NCBI GenBank assembly: GCA_009760855.2
Contig: WPIO01000268.1
Location: 64,001 to 127,500, forward strand
Source: Cristatella mucedo
Lineage: Eukaryota > Bryozoa > Phylactolaemata > Cristatellidae
DNA: 63,500 nt
Direction of reading: 5' to 3'
Every line of letters starts with the position of its first letter. Position 1 is the first letter of the stretch. Under the pieces are notes generated by a model. The model had not been told where the DNA came from and did not search any database. It saw only the letters and a program-made list of their open reading frames with translations. A program made the position numbers and the translations under genes. Shown here in pieces: positions 31,546 to 43,213 of the stretch.

Positions 31546-32455
31546 ATAATACAAATAACAAGAATGCACTTGATAAAGCGCCCTCACAGAACTCAATCTC
31601 TTTCCAGGCGCTTTACATTTGCTGCAAACGGAAATGCAAAGAAGTCTTGAGTATTATCATGCTTGATAAACAAACAACATGAATAACATGGTTAGTGGTG
31701 ACATGCACAGGGTTAGCTTGCAAATGTGGTTAGTGGCAGCATGCACAGTGTCAGTACGCATAAGCACATCAAGAACGAATCACAGGGACCCACTAAATGC
31801 TGACCTAAATAGGTGTTTATGAAGTTCTTTTTAAATGTGGTCAAGTCAGGGAATGTTCTGACGCAAGTCAGGAGGGAGTTTCAGGCTTTGGGAGCCTACG
31901 AACTAAATACACGGTCTCCGAAGGATTTGAGGTTTTTACAGGGTTATGGTAGAATGTTAGATTCCAATAAGCTGGTGGAACGCTTGGCCTGTTGGATAAG
32001 TAGATCTGAGAGAGATAGGCTGAAGCCAAAGGATGAAGTGACCTAAAAGTGAGTTACCAAACTTTGAAGTCGATCCGTTTCTTGTCTAGTAGGCCATCCA
32101 CGTCGGGAAGAAGCAGTGTAATGTGGCAGCTGCACAGCTCACGACAGACAAGGTCAGCTGGCGAGTTTTGCTTCAGCTGCAATCGCTTGATCGCACATGT
32201 CGGTAAGCCAGTAAGCATTGAGTTGCTGAAGTCGAGACGGGATGCCGCGAATGCATGGACCAACTTGGACGTGGTATCCTTATCTAAACAAGTCCGAATT
32301 TTGCCCTGCTATATAGCTGAAAGTAGACAGATTTGACTGTAGAGCTAATGTGGTCGTCTAAAGAGAGGTCACTTTAGAGCATGACACCTTGATTTCGAGC
32401 TGACTCAACAGGAGACATGCTGAAAGCGACAAATTTTAGCATCAGTCTTTCTGCT
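31546..32455 (-). repeat. LINE family A, 3' part, antisense
   Basis: (TAA)n-like start, antisense tail, then the C-terminal coding region on the minus strand (LVCRELCSCHITLLLPDV, AFAASRLDFSNSMLTGLP). It ends near 32455 in the region following the reverse transcriptase core. Several stops. Confidence 0.7.
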
Positions 32456-34520
32456 CCTTTTTCACTTTCTTTGTTTCTGGAGCTCAATCCAGGGAGTTTT
32501 TCGTCGCATAAATTGGAACCACAGATGATTAGGGAGATTGTGATAACAGCAAATTACGCGTGCTACTGAGATTTTCTGAATCATATTGCTGGACTTGCCG
32601 ATGGGTTAAGTTCAAGGTGAATTAGTGCTAGCCTAAACGGACTTACCGTGTCTTCTCCTGGTGAAGTGGGTGAAGTCGTGGCTCCAGCCCGTAAGAATCA
32701 TAAGTTCGTGGACTTATTCCGATCACCTATATATATAAAAGGCAAGTTCTGTAAACTTTGATCGCCGTTAAACTTGTGTTTAATGTATCTGGTAATGGCT
32801 GGGGGTCTGACTACTCGGCTAGTACTACAAGCATGGCCTCGCCACCATTTTGTTTCCTCTCTACCACAACCCTGGGAGCCCAAGGCAAGAGCAGGCGACA
32901 CTCTTCCCTGCTCATGCGGATTTATTTCTGAGCAGTGGCGTGTTTCGTGTGGCCCTGTCTTTTCTGCAGCCATTTTTAGCTGGCTTGAGCTGACGCCTGG
33001 TTAGTGGTCGGAGTTTAGTGACGGCATGGTATATCAAGAGGCATACAGAGTTAAGTAATTCAGAGAGAATAGTACCAGCCATTAAATGAAAGGACCTGCA
33101 AGTGAGTGACATATATCGAGGAGGACGATTTGCTGCTGGCTGGGTTGCCGGAGCAAGCTCCTTCTAGCCACTTTTATCCGTGGTTAAATTCCGCTATGAC
33201 TCACCGCTGCAATTGAAATTCCGATTTACTAGTCTAATTTGTCAAATCACTTCCGATTCTGGCTCTTGTGAATGAAGAGATATGCGTTTCTTTTTATAAT
33301 ATGGGCTCCTATTCATGCCATTTGTTGCATTTTTTCCCCACTTTGTAATTTGGCTATACGGTGGCCAATATTTTAGTACTTTGACTAAGAGATGTTTACG
33401 AATTTTGAATATTTTTAGGGGTGGCTTTAAAAAAAATACATTCACCACTACAATTGCGATCGCCATTGGTATTTTGCATTCATAAATCAGCGTCCATTCC
33501 CAACAACTAGCTTGATTGCAATTGTTCATGCTAGCCTTATTTCTTCATTTATTAATGCCAGCCTGTTTCAAGTTTGTTGATAGCGGATTCATTTTTTTCA
33601 TTAGCTCGTAGGCTCTTCTGTGGCAATCTGAAGGCGGCGGCAAGTGAATCATCAGCAGCCAGTGAGTTCTATCCTTAGCTGTCTAGCATGAGAAGCCTAC
33701 GCATGACCCGCATCGTTTTTACTTCAAATGATAGAAACTAGTTTTGTAGGTTCACATGCAAAGAAGATTTAGATTTTTCTCACCTAGCTCTAAAATCCCA
33801 TGGTTTAGCCGCCATAGACTCCGCCCAAATGGCTGCCTGAAACGTTCAAACTGGAATTAAGCCGCCATTTACGTAAAAAATCCATCCTTGTGTGGTTTGG
33901 ACATAAATACTCATGAACAGTTAGCCTGGCTTATCTACCAAGTGTCATCCGGTTTAACTTGCATGTTCATTTGTATGTTTATTCTTTTGGCCAAGCACGA
34001 ATGGCATGGCAACCTTATAGTACTGCGATACAGCTGCCATTTCCAAAATAAGCAAGCTGTGGTTTACATTTATCTTCACAGGTACCGGTTTCGAGTACAC
34101 CAAAAATTGCCGTGTAATGGCAGCAGCGTTTTTCCCCACAAAAATGCCTCTAATAGACCGGCAGCCTTAGATAATCAATCATCGATGCTGTTATCATTTC
34201 TGCAATAGGTGTCGTGTACGTGTTGTTTTCATTGAGAAATATAGACGGCAGTGTTCTGAGTTAACGGAATACATTTCATTCCTTAGGGTACAGTAGTTCT
34301 TATTACCTACGATCTCAGATGGCCCGGGAAAACGTGCCTCTCTACACATTTGAATTTTAATACAACTGCTATTTACATATTAGGCGAAGTGAACATGTGG
34401 GTTTCATTGATACTTATAGTGACGAGGTTCGACCTAAAAAAAATGATGGTGACTAGATGTAGGAGTAATTACGCTTCGGCCTTCATTGGCCCATTCTAGC
34501 ATTCCTTTGCTACGAATTTG
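32456..34520. other. no gene seen
   Basis: About 2 kb of AT-rich sequence without recognisable coding frames, RNA genes or known repeats. Short ORFs here have no motif content. Confidence 0.45.
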
Positions 34521-34539
34521 ATCTACAGCACTCTTCCTA

Positions 34540-34806
34540 TGTGTAATGGACAGCTGCAGCCACCGAGGTGACAGACTATGGAGACACGAGCTGAGCAGCA
34601 AGGAGGCATCGCAGGACGTCTGTGCTGCAGGCGGCATCCTGTATGTGGCTGTGTGGCGGCTGCAGTTTGGAGAAACGAGCCAGTCCAGTGTGAGGGCGTT
34701 CTGTGCGGCGACTAGGCAGGTGCTACAGCAGGTCCTCGTCCACAGAAGTGACGGACTGTGGCAGCTTCGTTATCTGTCGGGTGGAGGACAGAGGATCGTA
34801 ATAATT
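34540..34806 (+). pseudogene. RING/B-box family copy 5: propeller exon fragment
   Basis: About 88 codons matching exon 3 of copy 3 from DSCSHRGDRLWRHELSS through CAAGGILYVAVWRLQ to GGGQRIV. Start and end of the exon are missing. At about 34800 it passes directly into sequence belonging to intron 2 of the family (34807-34875), so this is a rearranged fragment. Confidence 0.75.
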
Positions 34807-34875
34807 GCCTCTACGGTGAATCGGGTAGAATGGTGGAAGCATTGCTTGTGCCAATAACTAATAGGCCAGTGACTT
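34807..34875 (+). other. intron-2-derived sequence fused to the copy 5 propeller fragment
   Basis: 'aattgcct', 'gtgaatcgggtag', 'attgcttgtgccaataacta' match intron 2 text at 4680-4755 and 14885-14935. In intact copies this text lies about 1.4 kb upstream of exon 3, not inside or after it. Confidence 0.6.
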
Positions 34876-35439
34876 TCTTCAGAGCAAGTGCTCACGCTGA
34901 CTAATTTGCATCACTATTTACACATGCCTTGTGCATTTCCCGGGCATGACCAAAGGGACCCATTTTGTGACCCCTTCTGCCAAGCTTATCAGCATGTCTG
35001 GCTCCTTCTTCTTGCAACGGCTTCTTGCTTGCTCAACTTCACTTATCCTTCGGCAGACAAACGTACCATAGCAGTCACCTCTGTCTCCAGTTTATGCGAT
35101 ATCCAAAATGTTTTAAGGGGAAACGTTCCAAGTATCTTCTCGCCGATACATGCCCATAAAGTTAAATTCTCTTCAGTAGCCATTTGGTATCGTCAATTTT
35201 CTCGGTTTAAGTGGATTAGCTGAGCAATCATCAAGTTTTGGTGGAGCAGCTGAAGCATTTACAAAATTCAGATCTGAAAGTTGCCTTCGTGCACACCATC
35301 ACCAGCGGGAGGTAAAGTCAGCTACTAAGCCTGTATTCATCGGCCAAATTTAATTCTTTGAGAATTCCTTCAATTGGAATGCGTCTGCACTAATTATCTA
35401 CCAAACGGATAAAAAACAAATGTCTTAAGCTGTCCCACA
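34876..35439. other. no gene seen
   Basis: Unassigned single-copy-looking sequence between the copy 5 fragment and a LINE B fragment. Confidence 0.4.
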
Positions 35440-35975
35440 AGGTCCGCCACGGCTTGGCTTCTCCGTCGCTAGCAGAACTGCTGCCGCAGTTTCAGCCTCC
35501 TCGCGCCATCAGTACCTATATTGACTACACGTTAGCTATACCACTTCTGTGCTTAACAACCGTTGGTGAAAAAAGCTTTAGCTCTGCAGTTCCTTGACTG
35601 CAGAGCTTGCTTCCAGAACACTTTCGCAATGACAACTCAATTACAGCGTCCGACTATGGCTCATGATTTTTAGCGGCCCTGAGCTGCTAGGTCGATGCTA
35701 CTTACTACGTGAAATGTTCTCATGACTATGCTATGCGTCCCACTTTCCCTTAGTTGCATGAAATGAAGTCTGTTGGCTACGAACGCGTATCGAAAGCTGG
35801 TTTGGCTATGAGTTTGGCTACAAACAAAGTTTTCTTTCGTAACATCCACATAGTCTCTATGGGATTGTGGAGTTACAGACGGATCAGGGATTGCATTAAA
35901 TTTAATGAACATCTCGGAAAACGTAATCCCAGGTAAAATCCCGCCGTTAGCCTTATGCTGTTACGCGGGAGGCCT
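35440..35975 (+). repeat. LINE family B 3' region and adjoining duplicated flank
   Basis: Collinear with 30685-31150, including 'ggattgcattaaatt' and 'acgtaatcccaggtaaaatc'. The duplicate then diverges because other DNA was inserted at about 35976-36510. Confidence 0.6.
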
Positions 35976-36033
35976 AATAAACTAGGGGACTACATAGTGA
36001 AGGAGCCAAAATAGTGCCACCAAAATTTTAAAG

Positions 36034-36277
36034 GTCGCTTTTTAGCATGACACCTCGATTTCGAACTGGTTCGACTGGAGATATGCTGGCAGAGCCAATT
36101 TTGAGCGTCAGCCTTTCCAATTTGTGAATCACACTGGATTCGCCCATACCTAATTAGCTAGTTTTACCATCGTTTACTTTTAGAAAATATGCTGCCGTCC
36201 ATGTGTGGATGTCAATGATACATTCAGCAAGTGAGTTGATAGAAGTTGAGGTGCTCGAAGGCTGGGAGGGACCAAAG
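36034..36277 (-). repeat. LINE A fragment flanked by a long direct repeat
   Basis: Antisense LINE A piece (reverse transcriptase to post-RT region, 'gacacctcgatttcgaact' to 'ggctgggag'). It is flanked on the left (35993-36033) and right (36274-36312) by copies of 'tagtgaaggagccaaaatag' followed by 'aaattttaaa'. Confidence 0.6.
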
Positions 36278-36509
36278 CATAGTGAAGGAGCCAAAATAGC
36301 GCCGAAATTTTAAAGTTCGCTGCTGGGGTCACCATTGCTGACTATATGGTTGAACATCTTGCTGGGGATGGACCTGTGTTGCTGTCGAGGCTAGCACGCC
36401 TATCCTGAGTTGCAGTTTGATCAATTCTGAACCGTAGCGAATTCCCAATGCTCTTTTCAACACGAACTCCGTTGTTTGTCATCGTACAACGGCTGGAGCT
36501 ATTGTACCA

Positions 36510-36925
36510 GAAAATAGCAGCGACTAAAACGCACTGTCGTTACCGTTACCAAATGAAGACAAGCTCACTAATTAGCTGTTTATTATTCGTACTTTGTCGC
36601 TGCGAAACTAAGTGGTGCGATGAGTTTTGTTTCAGCCAACCGGCTATTCTTGTGGGTGTATCAGAGCTCACTCAACGTTCGCTGTTAAGATAAAGTGTGC
36701 TGGCGTTCTAAGTACCTGCCACCTCTGCGCTGTGCAATACTGTGCAAATGCTTTGCATTTTTGATGAAGTAAAGCTGATGAGCAAGGGCTTGGCGAGCGA
36801 ACTCCCAAGATAGCAGAGACGAAACATAGATAAGGGCGTTGCCACGCGGACTTCAGGCTGCGGGACATCCTCGGGAATGGTAATGGCTAGCTGACGCTTG
36901 AATCCTTTGTAATACTAATAATGTT
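36510..36925 (+). other. segment duplicated from 31.15-31.55 kb
   Basis: Second copy of the unassigned segment described at 31076-31545, again running straight into an antisense LINE A. Confidence 0.6.
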
Positions 36926-38700
36926 AACAATAATGCACTTGATAAAGCGCCCACCGAGAACTCAATCTCTTTCTAGGCACTTTAAATTTGTGGCATATGG
37001 AAATGCAAACGAATGGTGAGCAATATCATGCTTGATAAACCAGCAACGTGAATAATATGGTTAAGGGTGACATGCACTCGGTCAGCATGCAAATGTGGTT
37101 AGTAACAGCGTGTTCAATGTCAGTACGCATAAGCAAATGAAGGACGAATCACAAGGACCCATTAAATGATGCCATAAATAGGTGTGTTTTAAGTTCTTTT
37201 TAAATGCGGTCAGGTCAGGGGATGTTCTGACGCAGTTCGGGAGGGAGTTCCAGGCTTTGGGAGCATACGAGCTAAATGCACGGTCTCCAAAGGATTTAAG
37301 GTTTGTACGAGGAATTTTCAGACTGTTGGATTCCAAAAAACAGGTGGTACGAGGCTTGGCATGATGGGGGAGCATATCTGTGAGACAGGCTGGAGCAAAA
37401 GAATGAAGTGGCCCTAAGAGTGAGCGACAAAACCTTGAAGTCAATCCATTGCTTGACCTTTAGCCAGTGTAGGTCGGCGAAACGCGGTGTAACGTGGCAA
37501 CTGCGACGCTCACGACAAACAAGCCTGGCTGCGGAATTTTGCACCAGCTGTAATCGCCTGATCGCACATGCCGGTAGGCCAGTAAGAAGTGAGTTGCAGA
37601 AGTCGAGACGGGATGTCACGAATGCAAGGACCAACTTAGACGTGGTATCCTTATCTAAACAAGCCCTAATTTTAGCAATGTTATGAAGCTGAAAATAGGC
37701 TGATTTGACTGTGGAGCTGATGTGGTCGTCTAACGAGAGGTCGCTTTGGAATATGACACCTAGATTTCGAGCTGATTCGACCGGAGATATGCTGGCAGAA
37801 CCAATTTTGAGCGTCAGCCTTTCCAATTTGTGAATCACACTGGATTCGCCAATACCTAATAAGTTAGTTTTACCATCGTTTATTTTTAGAAAATATGCTG
37901 CCATCCATGTGTGGATGTCAATGATACATTCAGCAAGTGAGTTGATAGAAGTTGAGGTGCTCGAAGGCTGGGAGGGATCAAAGCATAGGTACAACTGAGT
38001 GTCATCCGCATAGAAGTGAAAGTCTGGATTGTGCTTGGCAATCACATCAGCAAGAAGGAGAGTATAAACCATGAAATGAACCAGACCAAGTACGGAGCCA
38101 TGAGTTACCCATATTTCAGAGGTACCTATGATGATCTTAATCCATTCACGTCAATACTCTGGAGTCTTCCACTAAGATTGGACCTGAACCATTGAAGAGC
38201 AGTGCCAGTGATGCCCAGGCGAGATGAGAGGTGCTCTAGAAGAACTTTGTGATCGACAGTATCAAAAGCTGCCGAAAGATCTAGCAAAACAAGCAGAGAC
38301 ACTCTACCCATGCCTGTATTCCTAAGTCGGTGGTTTTATACCCTAAGCTATGCTGACTCTATGGAGGGATTAGCTCTAAATCCAGACTGGAACTTACCAG
38401 CAAGGTGTGAAGTTTCGAGATATGAGTTCAGCATGTGTGCCATGACCGTTGCAATGTCTTTGATAGGAATGGCAGAAGGAAGATTGGACGGTAGTTGCTT
38501 AAGTTCTCTTGATCTAGTGTCGCTTTCTTGAGAAGAGTCCTGACTACAGCTAGTTGAAAGGTGCTGGGACATGACCTGAGGCTAATGACATAATAATGAT
38601 GTTAGTTATACAAGGCAGCAGCAGATCACTGCTACGTATTAGCAGGCCTGTGGGAATAGGGTCCGGAGGACTTGTTGTCTTTTTTGATTATGATACGAAC
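36926..38700 (-). pseudogene. LINE A (L2/CR1-type), longest antisense copy
   Basis: Minus strand from the tail ('gataaagcgcccaccgagaa') through the C-terminal domain to the reverse transcriptase. The 258-codon frame (38072-37296) contains FHFYADDTQLYLCFDPSQPS, the KINDGKTNLL stretch and the post-RT domain. Farther upstream LLDLSAAFDTVDHKVLLEHL is in another frame, with frameshifts near 38090 and 38320. The 5' end is lost at about 38700. It is the best source in this window for the family's RT/C-terminal junction. Confidence 0.8.
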
Positions 38701-38960
38701 TGCAGGAAGAATCACTGGGACCCACTAAATGCGCGAATAAAAATAGGCGCGTGGTCTAGTCAGGGGATATTCTGACGAAAGTCGGGAGGGCTATCCAGGC
38801 TTTAGGCGCATACAAACTAAGTGCACGGTCCCCAAATGATTTGAGGTTTTTACGATATAAGCCCCAACGGTAAACAGTTTGTTTCTTAGAAGCGGGTGGT
38901 ATGGTACTCGGACTGGTCGGGGAGAAGATCTGATAGGTAGGCTGAAGCTAAGAATGAATT
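38701..38960 (-). repeat. LINE A fragment, antisense, diverged
   Basis: 'tcactgggacccactaaatg', 'cgggagggctatccaggctt' and 'ttaggcgcatacaaactaa' are diverged forms of the LINE A 3' coding end. No tail is visible. Confidence 0.5.
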
Positions 38961-39660
38961 GAGATGAGTATTGCAATCAATTCTTATCGCACAACCCGAT
39001 ATTTATTTTGCTCCGCTACTTTGTTGGCAAGACACTTTAGCGATTGTGCTCAAACACAGAAGCGGCTGAGCGAACCTCGAGTGCTTGTGCAGCCGATAGG
39101 AACCGACGCTTCCGGTCACGTTGATCGCAATTTGCATTTAGTTATTGCATAAAGGGGGCTGCCTTGCAGCCGGAGGACCGCTGCAGAGGAGCCCGGCGGC
39201 ACCGGTCGCCTCCGGCTGGGGCTGCATGTATGTATAACAAATAAATGCAGCCCCGCCGAAGCTCTGATCTCACTCTGATCTCATTCCTCCTTTACAAAGG
39301 GCCTGCGGTGCACGTAACGGGGAAATGTTCCATGAGCTCCACGCACGATGAGTAATCTTATCGTGTACCACCATCTTTATTTTGGCCCGCCTCTTTAATT
39401 GCACGATCGCTTATCAATTGCTCTAAAACGCAGGTCCGGCTGAGCGAAACTTGCCTGCTTGTGCTACCGACAGAGAGCGAGGCTTGCGGTCCTACCGAGA
39501 ATTACTGCACAGGGTAGGCTGCTGCAGAACGAGGACCCCTGCACAACAGGACCGCTGCAAGCCCAGCGGTGCCTGTCGCCTATGGCTTGGGCTTATACAC
39601 CACATTTGCACTGATTCAGAGTATCTCGTTCACCGTCTAAACAGATCATTCTAAACACAC
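38961..39660. repeat. two diverged direct copies of a roughly 300-bp element
   Basis: 38985-39215 and 39350-39590 share, in order, a 'ttatcg..cac..tttattttg' start, 'ggctgagcgaa', 'tgcttgtgc', 'ttgcg/ttccggtc', a G+C-rich hairpin region ('ggaccgctgca', 'cggtgcctgtcgcct') and a following 'ggggctgca / gggcttata'. I do not know the family. A miniature LTR-type element and a structured RNA are both possible. Confidence 0.5.
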
Positions 39661-40018
39661 AACCACACCGTCTAAACAGCTCAGTCTAACCATTCAGGCC
39701 AATAATCCGGGGAAATCTACAGCCAGGCTGCCACTAGTTAACAGGTGCCACCTACCACCGAAACGTGCTGAGAGGTAACGGAAGTTGACATATATTTTAT
39801 AGAACATGTATTTAATTTTAAAACCATACGATCTATGTGGATGAATTCGGTTACCTAGAGATGAATACATTAGCAAACTAATTCGTTAAACCTGGCCTTA
39901 CAGTCCTTTTCGCGCACAAACCCACTTTAACTTAAAACCCCATTTACAGAATGGTAGTGAGATACAGCGAAATTGACCCAGCTAGAATGCCTCACATACT
40001 GGTTCTCAGGATTGTGAG

Positions 40019-40150
<132 letters not shown>

Positions 40151-40544
40151 GAACGGATCACAGTCTCATCATCCAGGCCACACTTCGGGAGACCGAACCA
40201 TCAAGGCTGCCGTTGGAAAACAAATGCCGGGCTACGAGCTAGCTACAGCTCACCGGTGAGGCTCGCACGAGTAGAAAAATATTGAAGCACTATCAGTATT
40301 TTAATTTAAACAAAAGCATTTTTGGAAGTTCTTTGATTATATGGACACAAGTGCATTTAATTAGCTGGGTATTTAACCCTGAGCAGGTGAGCATGCTGAT
40401 CTGCCTTCCTGATGGGCGCTCTAGACGGTCACGAGATGACGAGATGGCAGCACTGACCTGAGATCACAGGTCATTTAGATTTTAGAGCTGTCACGTGATT
40501 GTGCTGTATTTAAGTAGCTCACCAGCCTCGCTCACCGAATTCCC

Positions 40545-40547
<3 letters not shown>

Positions 40548-40583
<36 letters not shown>
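40548..40583. repeat. (GA)n microsatellite
   Basis: 36 bp of pure GA, 400 bp downstream of the longer (AG)n tract and in the same orientation. Confidence 0.9.
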
Positions 40584-40585
<2 letters not shown>

Positions 40586-40747
40586 AGCAGGCACGTTTGG
40601 CCAACTGCCGGAGCCTGAGCACCACTGCTCCTGGTGGTGCCTACGATCTACTGACAACTTCTTATTCTGGTAACATTATTGTTTATATGTAACGTAGCGC
40701 TTGTTCGTAGCGCTTGCTTTGCTTTCGGTGTGTGCTCGATAGGGTGT

Positions 40748-40749
<2 letters not shown>

Positions 40750-40827
<78 letters not shown>

Positions 40828-40877
40828 ATATATGTATATATATATATCTATATTTATATTTATATATATACATATAT
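40750..40877. repeat. (AT)n and AT-rich simple repeat
   Basis: Pure AT to about 40819, then mixed TATG/TATA repeats to 40877, where LINE B begins on the minus strand. Tyr/Ile-repeat frames here are artefacts of the repeat. Confidence 0.9.
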
Positions 40878-40879
40878 GT

Positions 40880-42144
40880 ATCTCCGTCAGTAACTCCACA
40901 AAGTAATAGAGACCATGGGGGTGTTACTCAGGAGAGTTTTGCATAGCCCACTCACAGCCTAAGCGACTTTCGGTACGCATTCGGTAGCCAAAAGACTTCG
41001 TCTCACGCATCAAAGAGAAAGTGGGAAGCATAGCAGAGTCAGGAGAGCAGTTGAGGAAGTGGGTAGCATGGAAGTAGCAGTTCAGGACCGCTGAAAAAGA
41101 TGTGCCATAGTCGGCAGTTGGAGAGTAGATGTCGTTGCGTAAGAATTGTGGAAGCGAGTTCCACATTCTAGGACCTGCAGAGCTAAAGCTTCTGTCGCCA
41201 AAGGTCTTTAAGCGGAGGAATGGGACAGCTAATTTATTGTCTATACAGGACCTGAGGGCGCGAACAGGCTGAAACTGATGCAGCAGTTCAGCTAGGTACG
41301 AAGGAGCCAAGCCGTTGCGGGCCTTGTGGGTCAGCGTAAGAACTTTGCTCTGTATCCTTTGCTCAACCGGCCACCATCCTAGCTCTTTCAGCAGAGGTGA
41401 CACGTGCTCAAAACGCTGGGACTTGAAGACCAGTCTTGCAGCCATATTCATAGTCAGCTGTAGTGGCATAATAGCTTTCTTTGGCAGCCCAGCCAAAAGG
41501 GAATTACAATTATCAAGCCGAGACAGAACTAAAGAGCTAGTTAATTTTTTTACAAGCCACTGTGGGAGACAGCTTCTAATCTTGGATAGGGATCGGATGT
41601 GATGGCTAGCTGTAGAGGCAGTCTCCTGAATGAAGCTTTTGAAATTGAGGCAGTTGTCGAACACGACACCTAAATTACGAGCACGTGGTGAAGGTCGCAC
41701 AATAGCATCACCTATTAGAACAGAAACCCTTTTAATCCAGCTCCACGCTTAGGGTGTCTTATGAGCAGCAGTTCGGTTTTATCATCATTCAATTTCAGGA
41801 AGTTTTCCGACATCCAGGATCGAATATCGGCAAGGCAAGCATTCAGTTTCTTAGATGCTGCAGCAGATTCCGACAATTTAAATGACAAATACAACTGAGT
41901 ATCGTCAGTATAGAAGTGATATCCTATTCCATGGGCCTTAATCACTTTTCCCAGAGGTTGTGTATAAATGGAGAACAGCATGGGACCGAGTACAGACCCT
42001 CGAGGGACTCCACAGGTGACCCTTCTCATGTCTGAGACCTGAACCCCACACGAAATGAATTGAACACGATCAGACAAGTATGATTTAAACCACGCCAGTG
42101 CTTCGTCTGCCAGACCGATCGTTGTTCTCAATCGCTCAAGCAGA
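40880..42144 (-). pseudogene. LINE family B (CR1/L2-like) reverse transcriptase, antisense
   Basis: Second LINE family, on the minus strand. Motifs from the 5' side: ERLRTTIGLADEALAWFKSYL, VTCGVPRGSVLGPMLFSIYT, the catalytic YHFYTDDTQLYLSF (Thr in place of Ala of YADD), FLKLNDDKTELLLI. In the next frame come LGVVFDNCLNF.. and the C-terminal RLDNCNSLLAGLPKKA. The frameshift lies near 41710. The 5' end stops abruptly in a CA/TA/TG microsatellite at 42145. The 3' UTR here identifies all the short family B fragments of the window. Confidence 0.8.

Positions 42145-42218
<74 letters not shown>
42145..42218. repeat. (AC)n(AT)n(GT)n palindromic microsatellite
   Basis: (AC) at 42145-42166, (AT) at 42167-42184, (GT) at 42185-42218. 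The two arms are perfectly complementary, so one strand folds into a hairpin of at least 20 bp. It sits exactly at the truncated 5' end of LINE B. Confidence 0.9.
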
Positions 42219-42225
<7 letters not shown>

Positions 42226-42524
42226 CGTGTGTTTTTACGATAAATATATAAACACCCATATATATATATGCAAATATATGCTTAGGGCCAGCACACCGAA
42301 TTCAGTCCTTGGCAATCGATAGAAGCTTTTTAAATAAAACAAATAGGTTTGAGATCGTTCGTGCAAATACACTAGTTAAAATAGTACGTCCTAGTCGACC
42401 AATGAGTACTGAAGAGTACTGTATGAGTACTGTAATTGCCATTGCTGTCTTTTTTTGCCAGCACTCTCAAGCAGCTTGGTTTCTAGTCTTGAGCACAATC
42501 GCAGGCATTCGTAGTAGATTGATT

Positions 42525-43213
42525 TCATAATAATAATAATAATATTAATAATAATAATGTACTTGATAAAGCACCCTCAGAGAACTTAATCTCTGTCTAG
42601 GCGCTTTCCATTTGCTGCAAAGTGAAATTCAATTAAATGGTAAATAAAATCATGCTTGAAAAACAAACAAAATGAATGACGTGGTTAGGGGTGACATGCA
42701 CAGGGTCAGCATGCAAGTGTGGTTAGTGGCAGCATGCACAGTGTCAGCACGCATAAGCACATCAAGGACGAATCACAGGGACCCACTAAATGCTGTCCTA
42801 AATAGGTGTGTTTTTAGGTTCCTTTTAAATGTGGTCAGGTCAGGGGATGTTCTGACGCAGGTCGGGAGGGAGTTCCAGGCTTTGGGAGCATACGAACTAA
42901 ATGCACGGTCCTTAAAGGATTTAAGGTTTGTACGAGGTATTTCTTGACTGTTGGATTCCGAAAAGCGGGTGGAACGATACTTGGCCTGATGGGGGAGTAT
43001 GTCGGAGAGATAGGCTGGAGCCATCGAATGAAGGGACCTAAAAGTGAGCGACAAAACCTTGAAGTCAATCCGTTGCTTGACTGGTAGCCAGTGCAGGTCG
43101 GCGAGAAGTGGAGTAATGTGGTAACTGCGATGCTCACGACAGACAAGCCTAGCTGGGGAGTTTTGCACCAGCTGCATTCGCCTGATCGCACATGCTGGTA
43201 GGCCAGTAAGCAT
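42525..43213 (-). repeat. LINE family A, 3' part, antisense
   Basis: (TAA)n, antisense tail ('gcaccctcagagaacttaat') and the C-terminal coding part on the minus strand, open for 146 codons (LTGLPACAIRRMQLVQNSPARLV to the C-terminus). It is 5'-truncated at 'ccagtaagcatg'. Confidence 0.75.

Noticed and set aside
40750-40906. Tyr/Ile-repeat and Glu/Arg-repeat proteins over the AT and AG tracts
   Set aside because: These are microsatellite translations without start context or conservation.
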